Below, piece after piece: positions 16,617 to 25,883 of a stretch of DNA of 36,203 bases (the first letter of the stretch is position 1; each line of letters opens with the position of its first letter). This DNA is from an uncultured Lachnospiraceae bacterium. GTDB lineage: Bacteria > Bacillota > Clostridia > Lachnospirales > Lachnospiraceae. A program made the translations under genes and the position numbers. The stretch is from assembly GCA_910585605.1 (NCBI GenBank), contig CAJUFL010000040.1:1-36203 (forward strand), written 5' to 3'. The notes below the pieces were generated by a model that was not told the origin of the DNA, searched no databases, and saw only the letters and a program-made list of their open reading frames with translations.

Positions 16617-17852
16617 CTATGCATAAAGCGGGTATTTGGAAGTAATTGACTTTACAAGTTCTTTTGCCTTTGCCTCATCCTTATCAATCACCGCCGCCTT
16701 GATAGCATCTGCAATCACAATCATATCTTCTTCTTTTGCACCTCGAGTTGTAATAGCCGGAGTTCCCAGCCGGATACCGCTTGTCACAAACGGAGATTTG
16801 GGATCGTTTGGTACAGTATTTTTATTGGCTGTAATGTGGACACTGTCTAATAATTTCTCCACTTCCTTACCTGTCAGATCAAGATTTTGCAAATCCACTA
16901 ACATTAAATGATTGTCCGTGCCTCCTGAAACGATACGAAATCCTCTTTCCATCAATGCCTGAGACAGTGCAGCTGCATTCTTAACTACCTGTGTCTGATA
17001 AGCCTTATACTCATCAGATAATGCTTCTTTAAAGCAGACTGCCTTTGCTGCAATCACATGCATCAAAGGACCTCCCTGGATTCCCGGAAATACTGCTTTA
17101 TTAAAATTATACTTCTCATTTACCTCATTGCTGGATAATATCATACCACCTCTAGGACCTCTTAACGTCTTATGGGTTGTAGTGGTCGTAACATGAGCAT
17201 ATGGGATTGGACTCATATGTAAGCCTGCCGCTACCAAACCTGCAATGTGTGCCATATCTACCATCAACACGGCTCCCACTTCATCAGCAATCTCACGGAA
17301 ACGCTTAAAATCAATCGCTCTCGCATAAGCAGATGCACCTGCCACGATTAATTTGGGTTTACATTCCTTTGCAAGCCGAAGCACTTCGTCATAATCAATC
17401 ACTCCGTCATCATTCACACCATATGGTACAACATTAAAATACTTTCCTGACATATTAACCGGTGAACCATGAGTTAAATGACCTCCATGTGCGAGATTCA
17501 TTCCCATAAACGTATCTCCGGGTTCCATGATAGCAAAAAATGCAGCCATATTAGCCTGTGCTCCTGAATGCGGCTGGACATTCACATATTCACATCCAAA
17601 TAACTCTTTTGCTCTTTCTCTTGCTAAATCCTCAACAACATCTACATGTTCACATCCACCATAGTATCTCTTTCCCGGATACCCTTCTGCATACTTATTG
17701 GTTAGGGGGCTTCCCATTGCCGCCATTACTGCTTTGCTTACAATGTTCTCTGAGGCAATCAACTCAATATTCTCATCCTGTCTATTAATCTCATCAGTCA
17801 TCGCCTTTGCTACTTCGGGATCAAAATTATTAACTTCTTCAAAACTGTACAT
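16617..17852 (-). CDS. glyA: Serine hydroxymethyltransferase
   Basis: The 411-residue PLP enzyme converts serine and tetrahydrofolate to glycine and 5,10-methylene-THF. The N-terminal block LIASENIVSKAV, the YYGGCEHVDVVE motif, AHIAGLVAAG and the PLP-binding TTTTTHKTLRGPRGG with K228 are all present. Length and motifs match full-length bacterial GlyA. GGAGG lies 6 bases before the ATG. The gene starts 43 bases after the small DUF551 gene and probably shares its promoter. Confidence 0.98.
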   Translation of the reverse strand: MYSFEEVNNFDPEVAKAMTDEINRQDENIELIASENIVSKAVMAAMGSPLTNKYAEGYPGKRYYGGCEHVDVVEDLARERAKELFGCEYVNVQPHSGAQANMAAFFAIMEPGDTFMGMNLAHGGHLTHGSPVNMSGKYFNVVPYGVNDDGVIDYDEVLRLAKECKPKLIVAGASAYARAIDFKRFREIADEVGAVLMVDMAHIAGLVAAGLHMSPIPYAHVTTTTTHKTLRGPRGGMILSSNEVNEKYNFNKAVFPGIQGGPLMHVIAAKAVCFKEALSDEYKAYQTQVVKNAAALSQALMERGFRIVSGGTDNHLMLVDLQNLDLTGKEVEKLLDSVHITANKNTVPNDPKSPFVTSGIRLGTPAITTRGAKEEDMIVIADAIKAAVIDKDEAKAKELVKSITSKYPLYA

Positions 17853-17895
17853 CCTGCACCTCCATTATTATGACCTAATTGTACTCTTGTTTCCT

Positions 17896-18117
17896 CTATT
17901 CTGCAAGACCCTCTTTATAGGGTTCCGGTAAAGGCATCCATGCTATCACACTTCTATCTTTGCTTTCCCTTCCTCTGGTTTCTATGACAAAACCATGTAA
18001 CCGGAAACTATAACTGCGTACAAAAGTACTGTTCCCGTTGCTACAGATAAAAGTATTGTTCCTGCGAATCTCTTCCACACTGGGTTCTCTGTCTCTGCAT
18101 AAAATCCACTGATTCAT
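17896..18117 (-). CDS. Small DUF551-like protein
   Basis: A 73-residue protein with WILCRDREPS at the start and DRSVIAWMPLPEPYK at the end. The pattern W-x-P-x-x-E...VIAWxPLPxPY is typical of DUF551, best known from phage and prophage genomes. A strong AGGAGGAG site 9 bases before the ATG and a good promoter upstream support that it is a real gene. No other phage gene lies nearby, and it appears to lead the glyA unit. Function is unknown. Confidence 0.8.
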   Translation of the reverse strand: MNQWILCRDREPSVEEIRRNNTFICSNGNSTFVRSYSFRLHGFVIETRGRESKDRSVIAWMPLPEPYKEGLAE

Positions 18118-18197
18118 AAAATTATTCTCCTCCTAAAAATCATAAAATTATTAATATATGACAATAAATCCTCACATTTTTGAATAATTTATGTAAT

Positions 18198-18226
18198 ATT
18201 TTACACTGATTTTACTGTTTGTGCAA
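18198..18226 (-). promoter_or_regulatory. Promoter for the DUF551-glyA unit
   Basis: On the minus strand TTGCAC (18226-18221), 17 bases and TAAAAT (18203-18198) precede the DUF551 gene by about 80 bases. Confidence 0.6.
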
Positions 18227-18278
18227 GAGAGAATATCCAGATTTCAGAACAATATGAAATATCAATAATACAAGAAAA

Positions 18279-18308
18279 CTTCCTCTTTGAAATTCTCAAA
18301 AAGGAAGT
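18279..18308 (-). terminator. clpB terminator
   Basis: ACTTCCTCTTT (18279-18289) pairs with AAAAAGGAAGT (18298-18308) with one mismatch. The minus-strand RNA continues with TTTTCTTG. It lies 10 bases after the clpB stop. Confidence 0.8.
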
Positions 18309-18317
18309 CCGTTTTTC

Positions 18318-20894
18318 TTATTTTGCAGTTAATCTGTCATTTTCCACATCAATTGCGATTGTCTCTTCCACACTTACATTTCCAGCTAATATCATTCTGG
18401 CCACCAATGTATCTACATTTTTTTGCAGATATCTCTTCAGTGGTCTTGCTCCGTATACCGGATCATAACCATGTTCCACAATATATTTTTTTGCCTCTTC
18501 GGTGATTACAAGAGATAACTCTTTTTCTGCCAGTCTCTTATTTAAATCCTTTACCAGCAAATCAATAATATTATCAATATTATCTTTGGAAAGAGGTTTA
18601 AATAATATAGTCTCATCCAGGCGGTTCAAAAACTCTGGTCTGAAATGCAGCTTCAGTTCTTCAAATACCCGTTCTTTTGTTTCTCCGGTTATCTCCCCAT
18701 TTTCATCAATTCCATCTAACAGATAAGCAGATCCGATATTGGAAGTCATAATCAAAATAGTATTTTTAAAATCAACCGTCTTACCCTTAGAATCGGTAAT
18801 CCGCCCGTCATCCAATACTTGTAATAAAACATTGAACACATCCGGATGTGCTTTTTCAATCTCATCAAATAAAACAACCGAATATGGCTTTCTTCTGACC
18901 GCTTCCGTCAGCTGACCTCCTTCATCATATCCTACATATCCCGGAGGTGCTCCTATCAATCTGGCCACAGAATGTTTCTCCATATATTCACTCATATCAA
19001 TACGCACTATATTGGCTTCATTATCAAACAATGCCTGTGCTAATGTTTTTGCCAGTTCCGTCTTTCCAACACCAGTAGGACCTAAGAATAAAAAGGAGCC
19101 GATTGGTTTCGTCGGATCTTTGACCCCCGCTTTGGAACGGATAATGCAATCAGAAACCAGTTCCACTGCCTCATTTTGTCCTACCACTCTCTGATGGAGA
19201 GCATCCGCCAAATGCAGCGTCTTATTTCTCTCACTTTCCGTTAATCTGGATACCGGAATTCCTGTCCACTTAGAAACAATTCCTGCAATTTCCTCTTCTG
19301 AAACATTCTCATGTACCAGACTCTTCTCTTTTGTCCCCTCTTTTTCTTCCAATTCTGCCAGCTGCTTTTTAAGCTGTGGCATTCTGCCGTATTGCAGTTC
19401 CGCCGCTTTATTCAGATCATAATTGTGCTGGGCAATCTGTATTTCATTATTAACCTGCTCAATTTCCTCTTTTACTGTACGAACCTTATCTACACCCATT
19501 TTCTCATTATCCCAGTCTGCCTTCATAGATGCAAATTTCTCATGCAGTTCCCTCAGCTCCTCCTGTAGCTTTTCCAGCCTCTCCCGACTTAACCTGTCTT
19601 CCTCATTTTTAAGGGCCGCCTCCTCGATCTCTAACTGCATCATTCTTCGGCTGATCTCATCTAATTCCACTGGCATAGAGTCCAGTTCCGTCTTAATCAA
19701 TGCACAGGCTTCGTCTACCAAGTCAATTGCCTTATCTGGAAGAAAACGATCTGAAATATAACGGTTAGACAACGTTGCTGCCGCTACAATTGCACTGTCA
19801 CTGATCTTGACACCATGGTATACCTCATATCGGTTCTTTAAACCCCTTAAAATGGAAATGGTATCCTCCACCGTGGGTTCATTCACCGTTACTGGTTGAA
19901 AACGACGTTCCAATGCCGCATCGGTTTCAATATATTTCCGGTATTCATCAAGAGTCGTAGCACCAATACAGTGAAGCTCTCCTCTTGCCAGCATCGGCTT
20001 TAACATATTCCCCGCATCCAGCGCTCCGTCTGTTTTACCTGCACCTACAATCGTATGCAGTTCATCAATAAAAAGAATAATTTCTCCTTCTGATTTTTTT
20101 ATCTCGTCCAATACGGCTTTCAGGCGTTCCTCAAACTCACCGCGATATTTGGCACCTGCAATTAATGCACCCATATCCAATGCAAATATCTGTTTATCCT
20201 TTAAACCTTCAGGCACGTCTCCCCTTACAATTCTCTGTGCCAGACCTTCTACTGCGGCAGTTTTTCCTACTCCCGGCTCTCCGATCAATACCGGATTATT
20301 CTTCGTCTTTCTCGAAAGAATCCTGATAATATTCCGAATCTCCGAATCCCTGCCAATCACCGGGTCCAGCTTCTGTTCCCTCGCACGCTTCACCAGATCA
20401 TAGCCGTATTTTTCAAGACTGTCATAGACTGCCTCCGGATTATCACTTTCTACCCGCTGGTTCCCTCTTACTTCTGCCAATACTTTAAGAAATCTGTCCT
20501 GTGTAATCCCATATCCCATAAAGAGTCCTTTTAATGCTTTATTGGGATGCTTTAAGAGTGCCAGAAAAATGTGCTCTACAGAAATATAGGTGTCGCCCAT
20601 CTGCTTTGCTTCTTTTTCCGCATTCACAAAAGTTTTTTGAAAATCAGAACTGGTAAACAGATTGCCCCCGGAAACCTTCGGTCTGTAAGCCACTAATTTT
20701 TCTGCCTCTTTCGAAAAATATTCTAAATCTATGTCCATCTTCTCGATTAACTTGGCAATCAGGCTCTCTTCTACCGTAAGCAGGCTATATAAAATATGTT
20801 CCTGATCAATTTCCTGATTATTATATTCATACGCAATCTTTTCACAATTCTCAACAACTTCTAATGATTTCCTTGTAAACTTTTCTGCGTTCAT
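18318..20894 (-). CDS. clpB: ClpB disaggregase (Hsp100)
   Basis: The 858-residue AAA+ chaperone works with DnaK to pull polypeptides out of aggregates. An N-terminal Clp-N repeat pair is at ~1-145. NBD1 has Walker A GEPGVGKT (205-212) and Walker B ILFIDE (273-278). The coiled-coil middle domain covers ~410-530, which separates ClpB from ClpC/ClpA. NBD2 has Walker A GPTGVGKT (605-612), and the C-terminal D2 small domain is complete. It is monocistronic: CIRCE and promoter upstream, terminator downstream. Confidence 0.98.
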   Translation of the reverse strand: MNAEKFTRKSLEVVENCEKIAYEYNNQEIDQEHILYSLLTVEESLIAKLIEKMDIDLEYFSKEAEKLVAYRPKVSGGNLFTSSDFQKTFVNAEKEAKQMGDTYISVEHIFLALLKHPNKALKGLFMGYGITQDRFLKVLAEVRGNQRVESDNPEAVYDSLEKYGYDLVKRAREQKLDPVIGRDSEIRNIIRILSRKTKNNPVLIGEPGVGKTAAVEGLAQRIVRGDVPEGLKDKQIFALDMGALIAGAKYRGEFEERLKAVLDEIKKSEGEIILFIDELHTIVGAGKTDGALDAGNMLKPMLARGELHCIGATTLDEYRKYIETDAALERRFQPVTVNEPTVEDTISILRGLKNRYEVYHGVKISDSAIVAAATLSNRYISDRFLPDKAIDLVDEACALIKTELDSMPVELDEISRRMMQLEIEEAALKNEEDRLSRERLEKLQEELRELHEKFASMKADWDNEKMGVDKVRTVKEEIEQVNNEIQIAQHNYDLNKAAELQYGRMPQLKKQLAELEEKEGTKEKSLVHENVSEEEIAGIVSKWTGIPVSRLTESERNKTLHLADALHQRVVGQNEAVELVSDCIIRSKAGVKDPTKPIGSFLFLGPTGVGKTELAKTLAQALFDNEANIVRIDMSEYMEKHSVARLIGAPPGYVGYDEGGQLTEAVRRKPYSVVLFDEIEKAHPDVFNVLLQVLDDGRITDSKGKTVDFKNTILIMTSNIGSAYLLDGIDENGEITGETKERVFEELKLHFRPEFLNRLDETILFKPLSKDNIDNIIDLLVKDLNKRLAEKELSLVITEEAKKYIVEHGYDPVYGARPLKRYLQKNVDTLVARMILAGNVSVEETIAIDVENDRLTAK

Positions 20895-20960
20895 ATAAAT
20901 CCCACCTTTCCTTCCATTCAGTGATTGTTAAACACAAGAATATATCTTTATGCTAATCAT

Positions 20961-20989
20961 AAGATATCATCTTTTATTAGCACTGTCAA
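20961..20989 (-). promoter_or_regulatory. clpB promoter
   Basis: On the minus strand TTGACA (20989-20984), 17 bases and TATCTT (20966-20961) form the promoter. The -35 hexamer lies inside the CIRCE element. Confidence 0.8.
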
Positions 20990-21003
20990 TAGGTGAGTGC
21001 TAA
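20977..21003. promoter_or_regulatory. CIRCE operator (HrcA site)
   Basis: TTAGCACTG-N9-GAGTGCTAA matches the CIRCE consensus (TTAGCACTC-N9-GAGTGCTAA) except for one base in the left arm. It overlaps the clpB -35, so HrcA binding would block the promoter until heat shock. Confidence 0.92.
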
Positions 21004-21022
21004 AATTTTCAGACAATTTCCA

Positions 21023-21124
21023 CGTCTGCTACGAGACATGCCGTCCAATATTAGTATCAGACACAGGGAGCTGGCTCACTGTTGGCTGTATGCTAATATT
21101 GGACGGCATGTCTTGTAGCAGATG
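21023..21124. repeat. Long near-perfect inverted repeat (about 102 nt)
   Basis: The arm 21025-21054 is mirrored by 21093-21122 with one wobble (30 bases), and two further pairs extend the stem outward. The 38-base loop contains a second inverted repeat (ACAG-G-GAGC-TG-GCTC-A-CTGT). It has no T-run and is separate from the nearby terminator at 21129-21158. It could be a MITE-like element, a structured RNA or a protein-binding site. No clear target-site duplication was found. Confidence 0.85.
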
Positions 21125-21128
21125 CAAA

Positions 21129-21158
21129 TTAAAGGGTGGACCTAAATCCACCCTTTAA
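21129..21158 (-). terminator. Terminator of the chemosensory operon
   Basis: TTAAAGGGTGGA (21129-21140) pairs perfectly with TCCACCCTTTAA (21147-21158). It lies about 50 bases after the last gene of the operon, with a T-rich tail on the minus strand. Confidence 0.78.
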
Positions 21159-21210
21159 TCATATACTATATAAATTCCCTATTTCACAAATTCATATTCT
21201 ACTATTTTCA

Positions 21211-22683
21211 TCAATATTTTCCAAAGTCATCTCCAAGTGAAATCACCTGTTCATTTGCATTCGACATAGAAGATGAAGAATAAGATGAACTTCCATAAGA
21301 TGATGAAGATGCATGACCAGAACCTAAGTTATAAATAGAAAGCATTTCTTTCATTCTTGAAGCCTGGTTTGACAATTCTTCGCTGGCAGCTGCACACTCT
21401 TCACTGGTAGCAGAGTTTGTCTGTACAACCTGTGATACCTGTGTGATTGCCTGTTCAATCTGTGCTACTGCTGTTGCCTGATAATTAGAAGACTCTGCAA
21501 TACCGTTAATGATTACTTCACTTTCCTGTACAACCTTAGAAATCTCTTCCATAGCTTTTGCTGTCTCATCAGCAATCTTAGAACCAGCACTTACTCTTTC
21601 GATAGATTCCTCAATCAATTCAGCAGTCTCGCCGGATGCTGCTGCACTCTTAGCTGCCAAACTTCTAACTTCCTCTGCAACAACTGCAAAACCTTTTCCT
21701 GCCTCGCCTGCTCTTGCAGCTTCAACTGCTGCATTTAAAGCAAGGATATTGGTCTGGAATGCAATATCATCAATGGTCTTAATGATTTTAGAAATGCTTT
21801 CAGATGACTTATTGATATCCTGCATTGCAACCATCATATCCTGCATCTGCTTATTACCTTGCTTAACATCTGCAATGGCACGAGCTACAAGGCTGGCAGC
21901 TGAATTTGCTTCCTCTGCATTCTCTTTTGTCTTATCTGCAATCTCATCAATAGATGCTGTAATCTGCTCAATCGCACTCGCCTGCTCTGTAGATCCCTGT
22001 GCCAATGCCTGGCTTGCACTTGCTACCTGAGAAGAACTTACTGTAACCTGAGAACCTGCATCACTGATATTAGACAACGCATGCAGATTATCATCCACAA
22101 GTTTCTTCAATGCGCTTGTCAACACATCTTCACTTGACTTCACATCAACCTGAACCGTAAGATTACCATTTGCCACTTCTTCTGCAATTCCAGCCTGATA
22201 TTTCATATTATTAATTACCTGCATATATTCATCTACCAGTTCACCGAATTCATCATTGTGGTATTTTTCCATCTCAACATCCACACGACCCGTTGCAATC
22301 TCCCTTGCTGCCCTGGACAGCTGCATAACAGACTTATTGATAGCCTTAATCAGGTTTGTTGACAGAATAACTGTAATGATAACAGAGATTGCTACTAAAG
22401 CAAAGCTGAACAAATTAGAATTTGTAGCTAAACGCTGTATATTCTCCCGGCTGTTATCCTGCAAGGAAGATATAACCTCTACCAAAACTTCCGCTTTCTG
22501 TTCATCAGCTCCAATATCCTCCATCGTCTTTCTTATATCTGTAATCTCTTCCTGTTGTGTCTCAACCATCTTGTCGCGAATATTATTGATTGAACTTATT
22601 CCAAGCAACACGTTCACGATTATAAATATAGTCGGAACAACAAAACCTATAATCATTTTTGTTTTCATCTTCATGTCTTTCAT
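21211..22683 (-). CDS. Methyl-accepting chemotaxis protein
   Basis: A 490-residue receptor. TM1 is at ~9-29 and TM2 at ~91-113. The region between them is only ~60 residues and appears to be charged helix, so the extracytoplasmic sensor is minimal. A HAMP domain follows (~113-165), then the long coiled-coil signalling domain with the conserved tip DDIAFQTNILALNAAVEAAR and GKGFAVVAEEVRSLA (~305-343). A Ser/Gly-rich tail (~455-478) ends in DDFGKY, without an NWETF-type CheR/CheB tether. It lies 2 bases after cheW and is the only MCP in the operon. Confidence 0.95.
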   Translation of the reverse strand: MKDMKMKTKMIIGFVVPTIFIIVNVLLGISSINNIRDKMVETQQEEITDIRKTMEDIGADEQKAEVLVEVISSLQDNSRENIQRLATNSNLFSFALVAISVIITVILSTNLIKAINKSVMQLSRAAREIATGRVDVEMEKYHNDEFGELVDEYMQVINNMKYQAGIAEEVANGNLTVQVDVKSSEDVLTSALKKLVDDNLHALSNISDAGSQVTVSSSQVASASQALAQGSTEQASAIEQITASIDEIADKTKENAEEANSAASLVARAIADVKQGNKQMQDMMVAMQDINKSSESISKIIKTIDDIAFQTNILALNAAVEAARAGEAGKGFAVVAEEVRSLAAKSAAASGETAELIEESIERVSAGSKIADETAKAMEEISKVVQESEVIINGIAESSNYQATAVAQIEQAITQVSQVVQTNSATSEECAAASEELSNQASRMKEMLSIYNLGSGHASSSSYGSSSYSSSSMSNANEQVISLGDDFGKY

Positions 22684-22685
22684 AA

Positions 22686-23231
22686 TTATACCTCTCCTTC
22701 TTCTTCCATATTCATATCATTAGCCTGCTCTACAACCGATAAATCTTCATCATTCAATAATTTATCCGGGTCTAACAGCAGTTTAACGGCGCTTCCTACT
22801 TTGCCGATACCATAAACATATTTATTCTGGGCTTTTTCTCCATGTCCAATCTTAGGCGGAGGCAATATATTATCTTCGTTAATTTCAACCACCTCTGCAA
22901 TTTTCTCTACAATCAATCCTACCACTGTTGATTTGACATTCACCACGATAATACAGGTTCTATCATTATACTCCAGAGGTTTCTGTTTAAATCGCAGCCG
23001 GACATCAATAACAGGAACAACCTTTCCCCTTAAATTAATAAGACCTTTAATGTAATCCTCTGTTTCAGGAATCGCTGTAATTTCCTGCATCTGGATAATC
23101 TCATTTACATACTGAATTGCAAGCCCGAAATACTCATTCCCGGATTTAAAGGTCATATATTTGCCTTTCTCGTTGCTCTCATCATTTGAAACACCTGCTG
23201 TCTGCTTCTTCAATTCGCTTGTTTCATCCAT
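22686..23231 (-). CDS. cheW: Chemotaxis coupling protein CheW
   Basis: The 181-residue product contains the CheW SH3-like fold with NEYFGLAIQYVNEIIQM, GLINLRGKVVPVIDVR and VGLIVEKIAEVVEI. It has a charged N-terminal extension of ~25 residues and an acidic C-terminal tail. It links the MCP to CheA. It follows cheA by 27 bases and precedes the MCP gene by 2. Confidence 0.95.
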   Translation of the reverse strand: MDETSELKKQTAGVSNDESNEKGKYMTFKSGNEYFGLAIQYVNEIIQMQEITAIPETEDYIKGLINLRGKVVPVIDVRLRFKQKPLEYNDRTCIIVVNVKSTVVGLIVEKIAEVVEINEDNILPPPKIGHGEKAQNKYVYGIGKVGSAVKLLLDPDKLLNDEDLSVVEQANDMNMEEEGEV

Positions 23232-23258
23232 ATGATTACCGTTCCTTTCTATAAAAAT

Positions 23259-25439
23259 TTATTCCATTAATCCGGTGGCATCCAATATCAAAGCAATACT
23301 TCCGTCACCAAGCTGTGTACAACCGGATAATCCTTTAACCTTCTTGATATAAGAAGGAATTGGTTTTACAACAATTTCCTGCTCTCCAATCAGTTTATCA
23401 ACCAACAGACAGACTCTTTGCTCTTCTACCTCCAGAATTAACATTACACCATCTTCGACAGATTCACAGTACTCTTCCAAACCATACCATCTACCCAGGC
23501 GAAGTACCGGATAACATTCTCCGCGTATCATGATATATTCATCTCCATTCGGCTCATAAATCATCATGTCCTCTTTCACGCGGACAAACTCTTTAATCAC
23601 ACCGGTTTCCAATACGAAAGAAGAATTTCCTGTCTCCAATACAATACCATCAATAATGGCAAGCGTCAACGGAATCTTTAGGCTCATAATACTTCCAAAT
23701 CCAGGAGTACTCTCAATATCCAAAGTACCTCCAATTGACTGGATATTCTGAACCACAACATCCATACCTACGCCTCGACCGGAATATTCCGTAACCTCTT
23801 CATTAGTAGAAAAGCCTGGAAGTGTAATAAACTGATATACCTCTTTATCGGTATACGCTTCATCCGGCTTGTTATCATCTAAAAGCCCCTGCTTTCTTGC
23901 TTTTTTCAGTATCTTCTCTCTGTCAAGACCCTTACCGTCATCTTCAACACTGATCCAAACCTTACCGGCTTCCGTCTTTGCAGAAAGGATGACTTTACCC
24001 TTTTCGGACTTACCGCTCTCCAGGCGTTGGCCTTTCTCCTCAATTCCGTGATCTACAGAATTTCTAACGATATGCATCAACGGATCAGAGATTTTCTCAA
24101 TAATATTCTTATCCACCTCTGTCTGCTCGCCTACCATCTCAAATTCAATGTCTTTCCCCAGTTTTCTGGATACATCAAATACAATACGGTTCATCTTCTG
24201 GAACGTATTTGACAAAGACACCATTCGCATGGACATTATAACATCCTGCAAATCGGTAGAAATCTTGGACAACTGAGCTGCTGCCTTATTAAAGCGGTCC
24301 AGATTAAGTCCTGGCACTTTTAAATCAGGATTTTGCAGTACTACAGACTCTGAAATAACTAATTCTCCAATCAAATCCATCAATTGATCCATCTTTTTTA
24401 CATTTACGCTGATAAAGGTGGCCTTTTCTGCCTTGTTTCTATCCTTTGCCAGCTTCTTCGCTTTACCAGGCTCTTTTGATTTGATGACAAAATCACCCGG
24501 TGCCATCTTTGGCTTAGGCTTAGCAGGTTCTTTTACTGCTTTTGGTTCTTCACTGCTTTCCTCTTTCTTGGCTTCTACCTTATTTTCAATTTCCTCCACA
24601 CTGGAATCCAAATCAATAACTGCTAACGGAGCATCCTGTTCACCAAAATCAAAGCCTAAAAGAAATTCTTCTGCTTTACACTCATAAACATCTACTTTTT
24701 CAATGTCATATCCCACACCGATTATCTTACGGATATCTTCTTCGGTACATTGTGCCTGTAAAAGAATCTTAAAACCATCATCTAAAATGGTCTGGGCACT
24801 TGACTCGTCCGAAATAATATCCTCCGGAGAATACAACAAATCTTCTGCTATTTCTTTCAATGCATACACCGACTTGTACGCATGAACATTCGCCATTTCC
24901 GTCTCTGGAAAAAATGTAATATAAATTCTGTAAAAACGGCTGGCACTTGTTGCAACCGGCGCAATATAAAACTGCTTAGGTTCTTCATGTACATTTTCCG
25001 GCGGTGGCTCTATCCCCGCCTCCGCTCCACCATTCTTAATCATTTCCAGAAATTTATCAAGACCCGCTATAATCTCACTGGAATCTCCGTCTACCGGATC
25101 CCCATTACGAATCTTTTCCATTTCGCTTGAAATAAAGTCCTCTACTTCCAATACATGTTCCACAAGTTCCAAATGAGGTACATGTTCAGGATGAGACTCT
25201 CTTAGATAATAGAAGACATCCTCCAGCTTATGTGAAACGGCAGTAATATCATCGAACATCATGATACCAGAAGATCCTTTAATGGTATGCATGGTTCGGA
25301 ATATCTCATTAATACTGTCTTCATCAAAGCAATCTGCATCTTTCTGTTCAAGAACTGTCTCTTGAAGCTGTTCCAGTAATTGTCCATTCTCAAACAGATA
25401 CATGTCCAGCATGCCGTCTGTACTAAATTCCTCAGCCAT
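23259..25439 (-). CDS. cheA: Chemotaxis histidine kinase CheA
   Basis: The 726-residue kinase has every standard domain. P1 HPt carries MHTIKGSSG with H51. A P2-like receiver-binding domain is at ~157-260, followed by a Lys/Pro/Glu-rich linker. P3 dimerisation helices are at ~341-410 (MDQLMDLIGELVISES). The P4 kinase has N-box HIVRNSVDHG (N460), G1 DDGKG (500-504) and G2 GRGVGMD (554-560). P5 regulatory CheW-like domain fills 590-726. It phosphorylates the receiver and CheB encoded alongside. Confidence 0.97.
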   Translation of the reverse strand: MAEEFSTDGMLDMYLFENGQLLEQLQETVLEQKDADCFDEDSINEIFRTMHTIKGSSGIMMFDDITAVSHKLEDVFYYLRESHPEHVPHLELVEHVLEVEDFISSEMEKIRNGDPVDGDSSEIIAGLDKFLEMIKNGGAEAGIEPPPENVHEEPKQFYIAPVATSASRFYRIYITFFPETEMANVHAYKSVYALKEIAEDLLYSPEDIISDESSAQTILDDGFKILLQAQCTEEDIRKIIGVGYDIEKVDVYECKAEEFLLGFDFGEQDAPLAVIDLDSSVEEIENKVEAKKEESSEEPKAVKEPAKPKPKMAPGDFVIKSKEPGKAKKLAKDRNKAEKATFISVNVKKMDQLMDLIGELVISESVVLQNPDLKVPGLNLDRFNKAAAQLSKISTDLQDVIMSMRMVSLSNTFQKMNRIVFDVSRKLGKDIEFEMVGEQTEVDKNIIEKISDPLMHIVRNSVDHGIEEKGQRLESGKSEKGKVILSAKTEAGKVWISVEDDGKGLDREKILKKARKQGLLDDNKPDEAYTDKEVYQFITLPGFSTNEEVTEYSGRGVGMDVVVQNIQSIGGTLDIESTPGFGSIMSLKIPLTLAIIDGIVLETGNSSFVLETGVIKEFVRVKEDMMIYEPNGDEYIMIRGECYPVLRLGRWYGLEEYCESVEDGVMLILEVEEQRVCLLVDKLIGEQEIVVKPIPSYIKKVKGLSGCTQLGDGSIALILDATGLME

Positions 25440-25478
25440 ATATTTCTCCTTTCCTTCATATTTCTAGTATGTTCTCTA

Positions 25479-25871
25479 TCAGATCAGATTCAGTTTTTTC
25501 AATGCCTGTTCAAACCTCTCCTGATCAATGGGCTTGCCAGAATATATAGTACAGCCCAGTTCAAATGCCATCTTGACATTCGATTCATCATTTAATGCAG
25601 TGGTCATAATAACCTTTACTGCTTTGTCCTCCGGAATATTTCTTTCCTTTTCCAGATTACGGATACCCACAAGTGCCTGATATCCATCCATGACCGGCAT
25701 CATAATATCAAGACACGCCAAGTCATAGGGTTCACCATCCTCCAAAGCCATCATAAATGCATCTACCGCTTCCATTCCGTCTACAGTAACATCACATTCA
25801 CCGTACTTTGACAGAAAGTTTGTCATAAATTTTCTTGTTGCAAAATCGTCTTCTGACAATAGAATCTTCAT
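25479..25871 (-). CDS. Stand-alone receiver protein (CheY-like)
   Basis: A 130-residue single-domain response regulator with acidic residues at LLSEDD, the phospho-Asp in ACLDIMMPVMDG (D55), a Thr in MTTAL and the Lys in SGKPI. No output domain is present. It sits 39 bases upstream of cheA and 12 bases after cheB. It is the likely CheA target, but with no motility gene in view its partner may not be a flagellar switch. CheY or a phosphate sink are alternatives. Confidence 0.9.
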   Translation of the reverse strand: MKILLSEDDFATRKFMTNFLSKYGECDVTVDGMEAVDAFMMALEDGEPYDLACLDIMMPVMDGYQALVGIRNLEKERNIPEDKAVKVIMTTALNDESNVKMAFELGCTIYSGKPIDQERFEQALKKLNLI

Positions 25872-25883
25872 TGTCTCTCTCCT

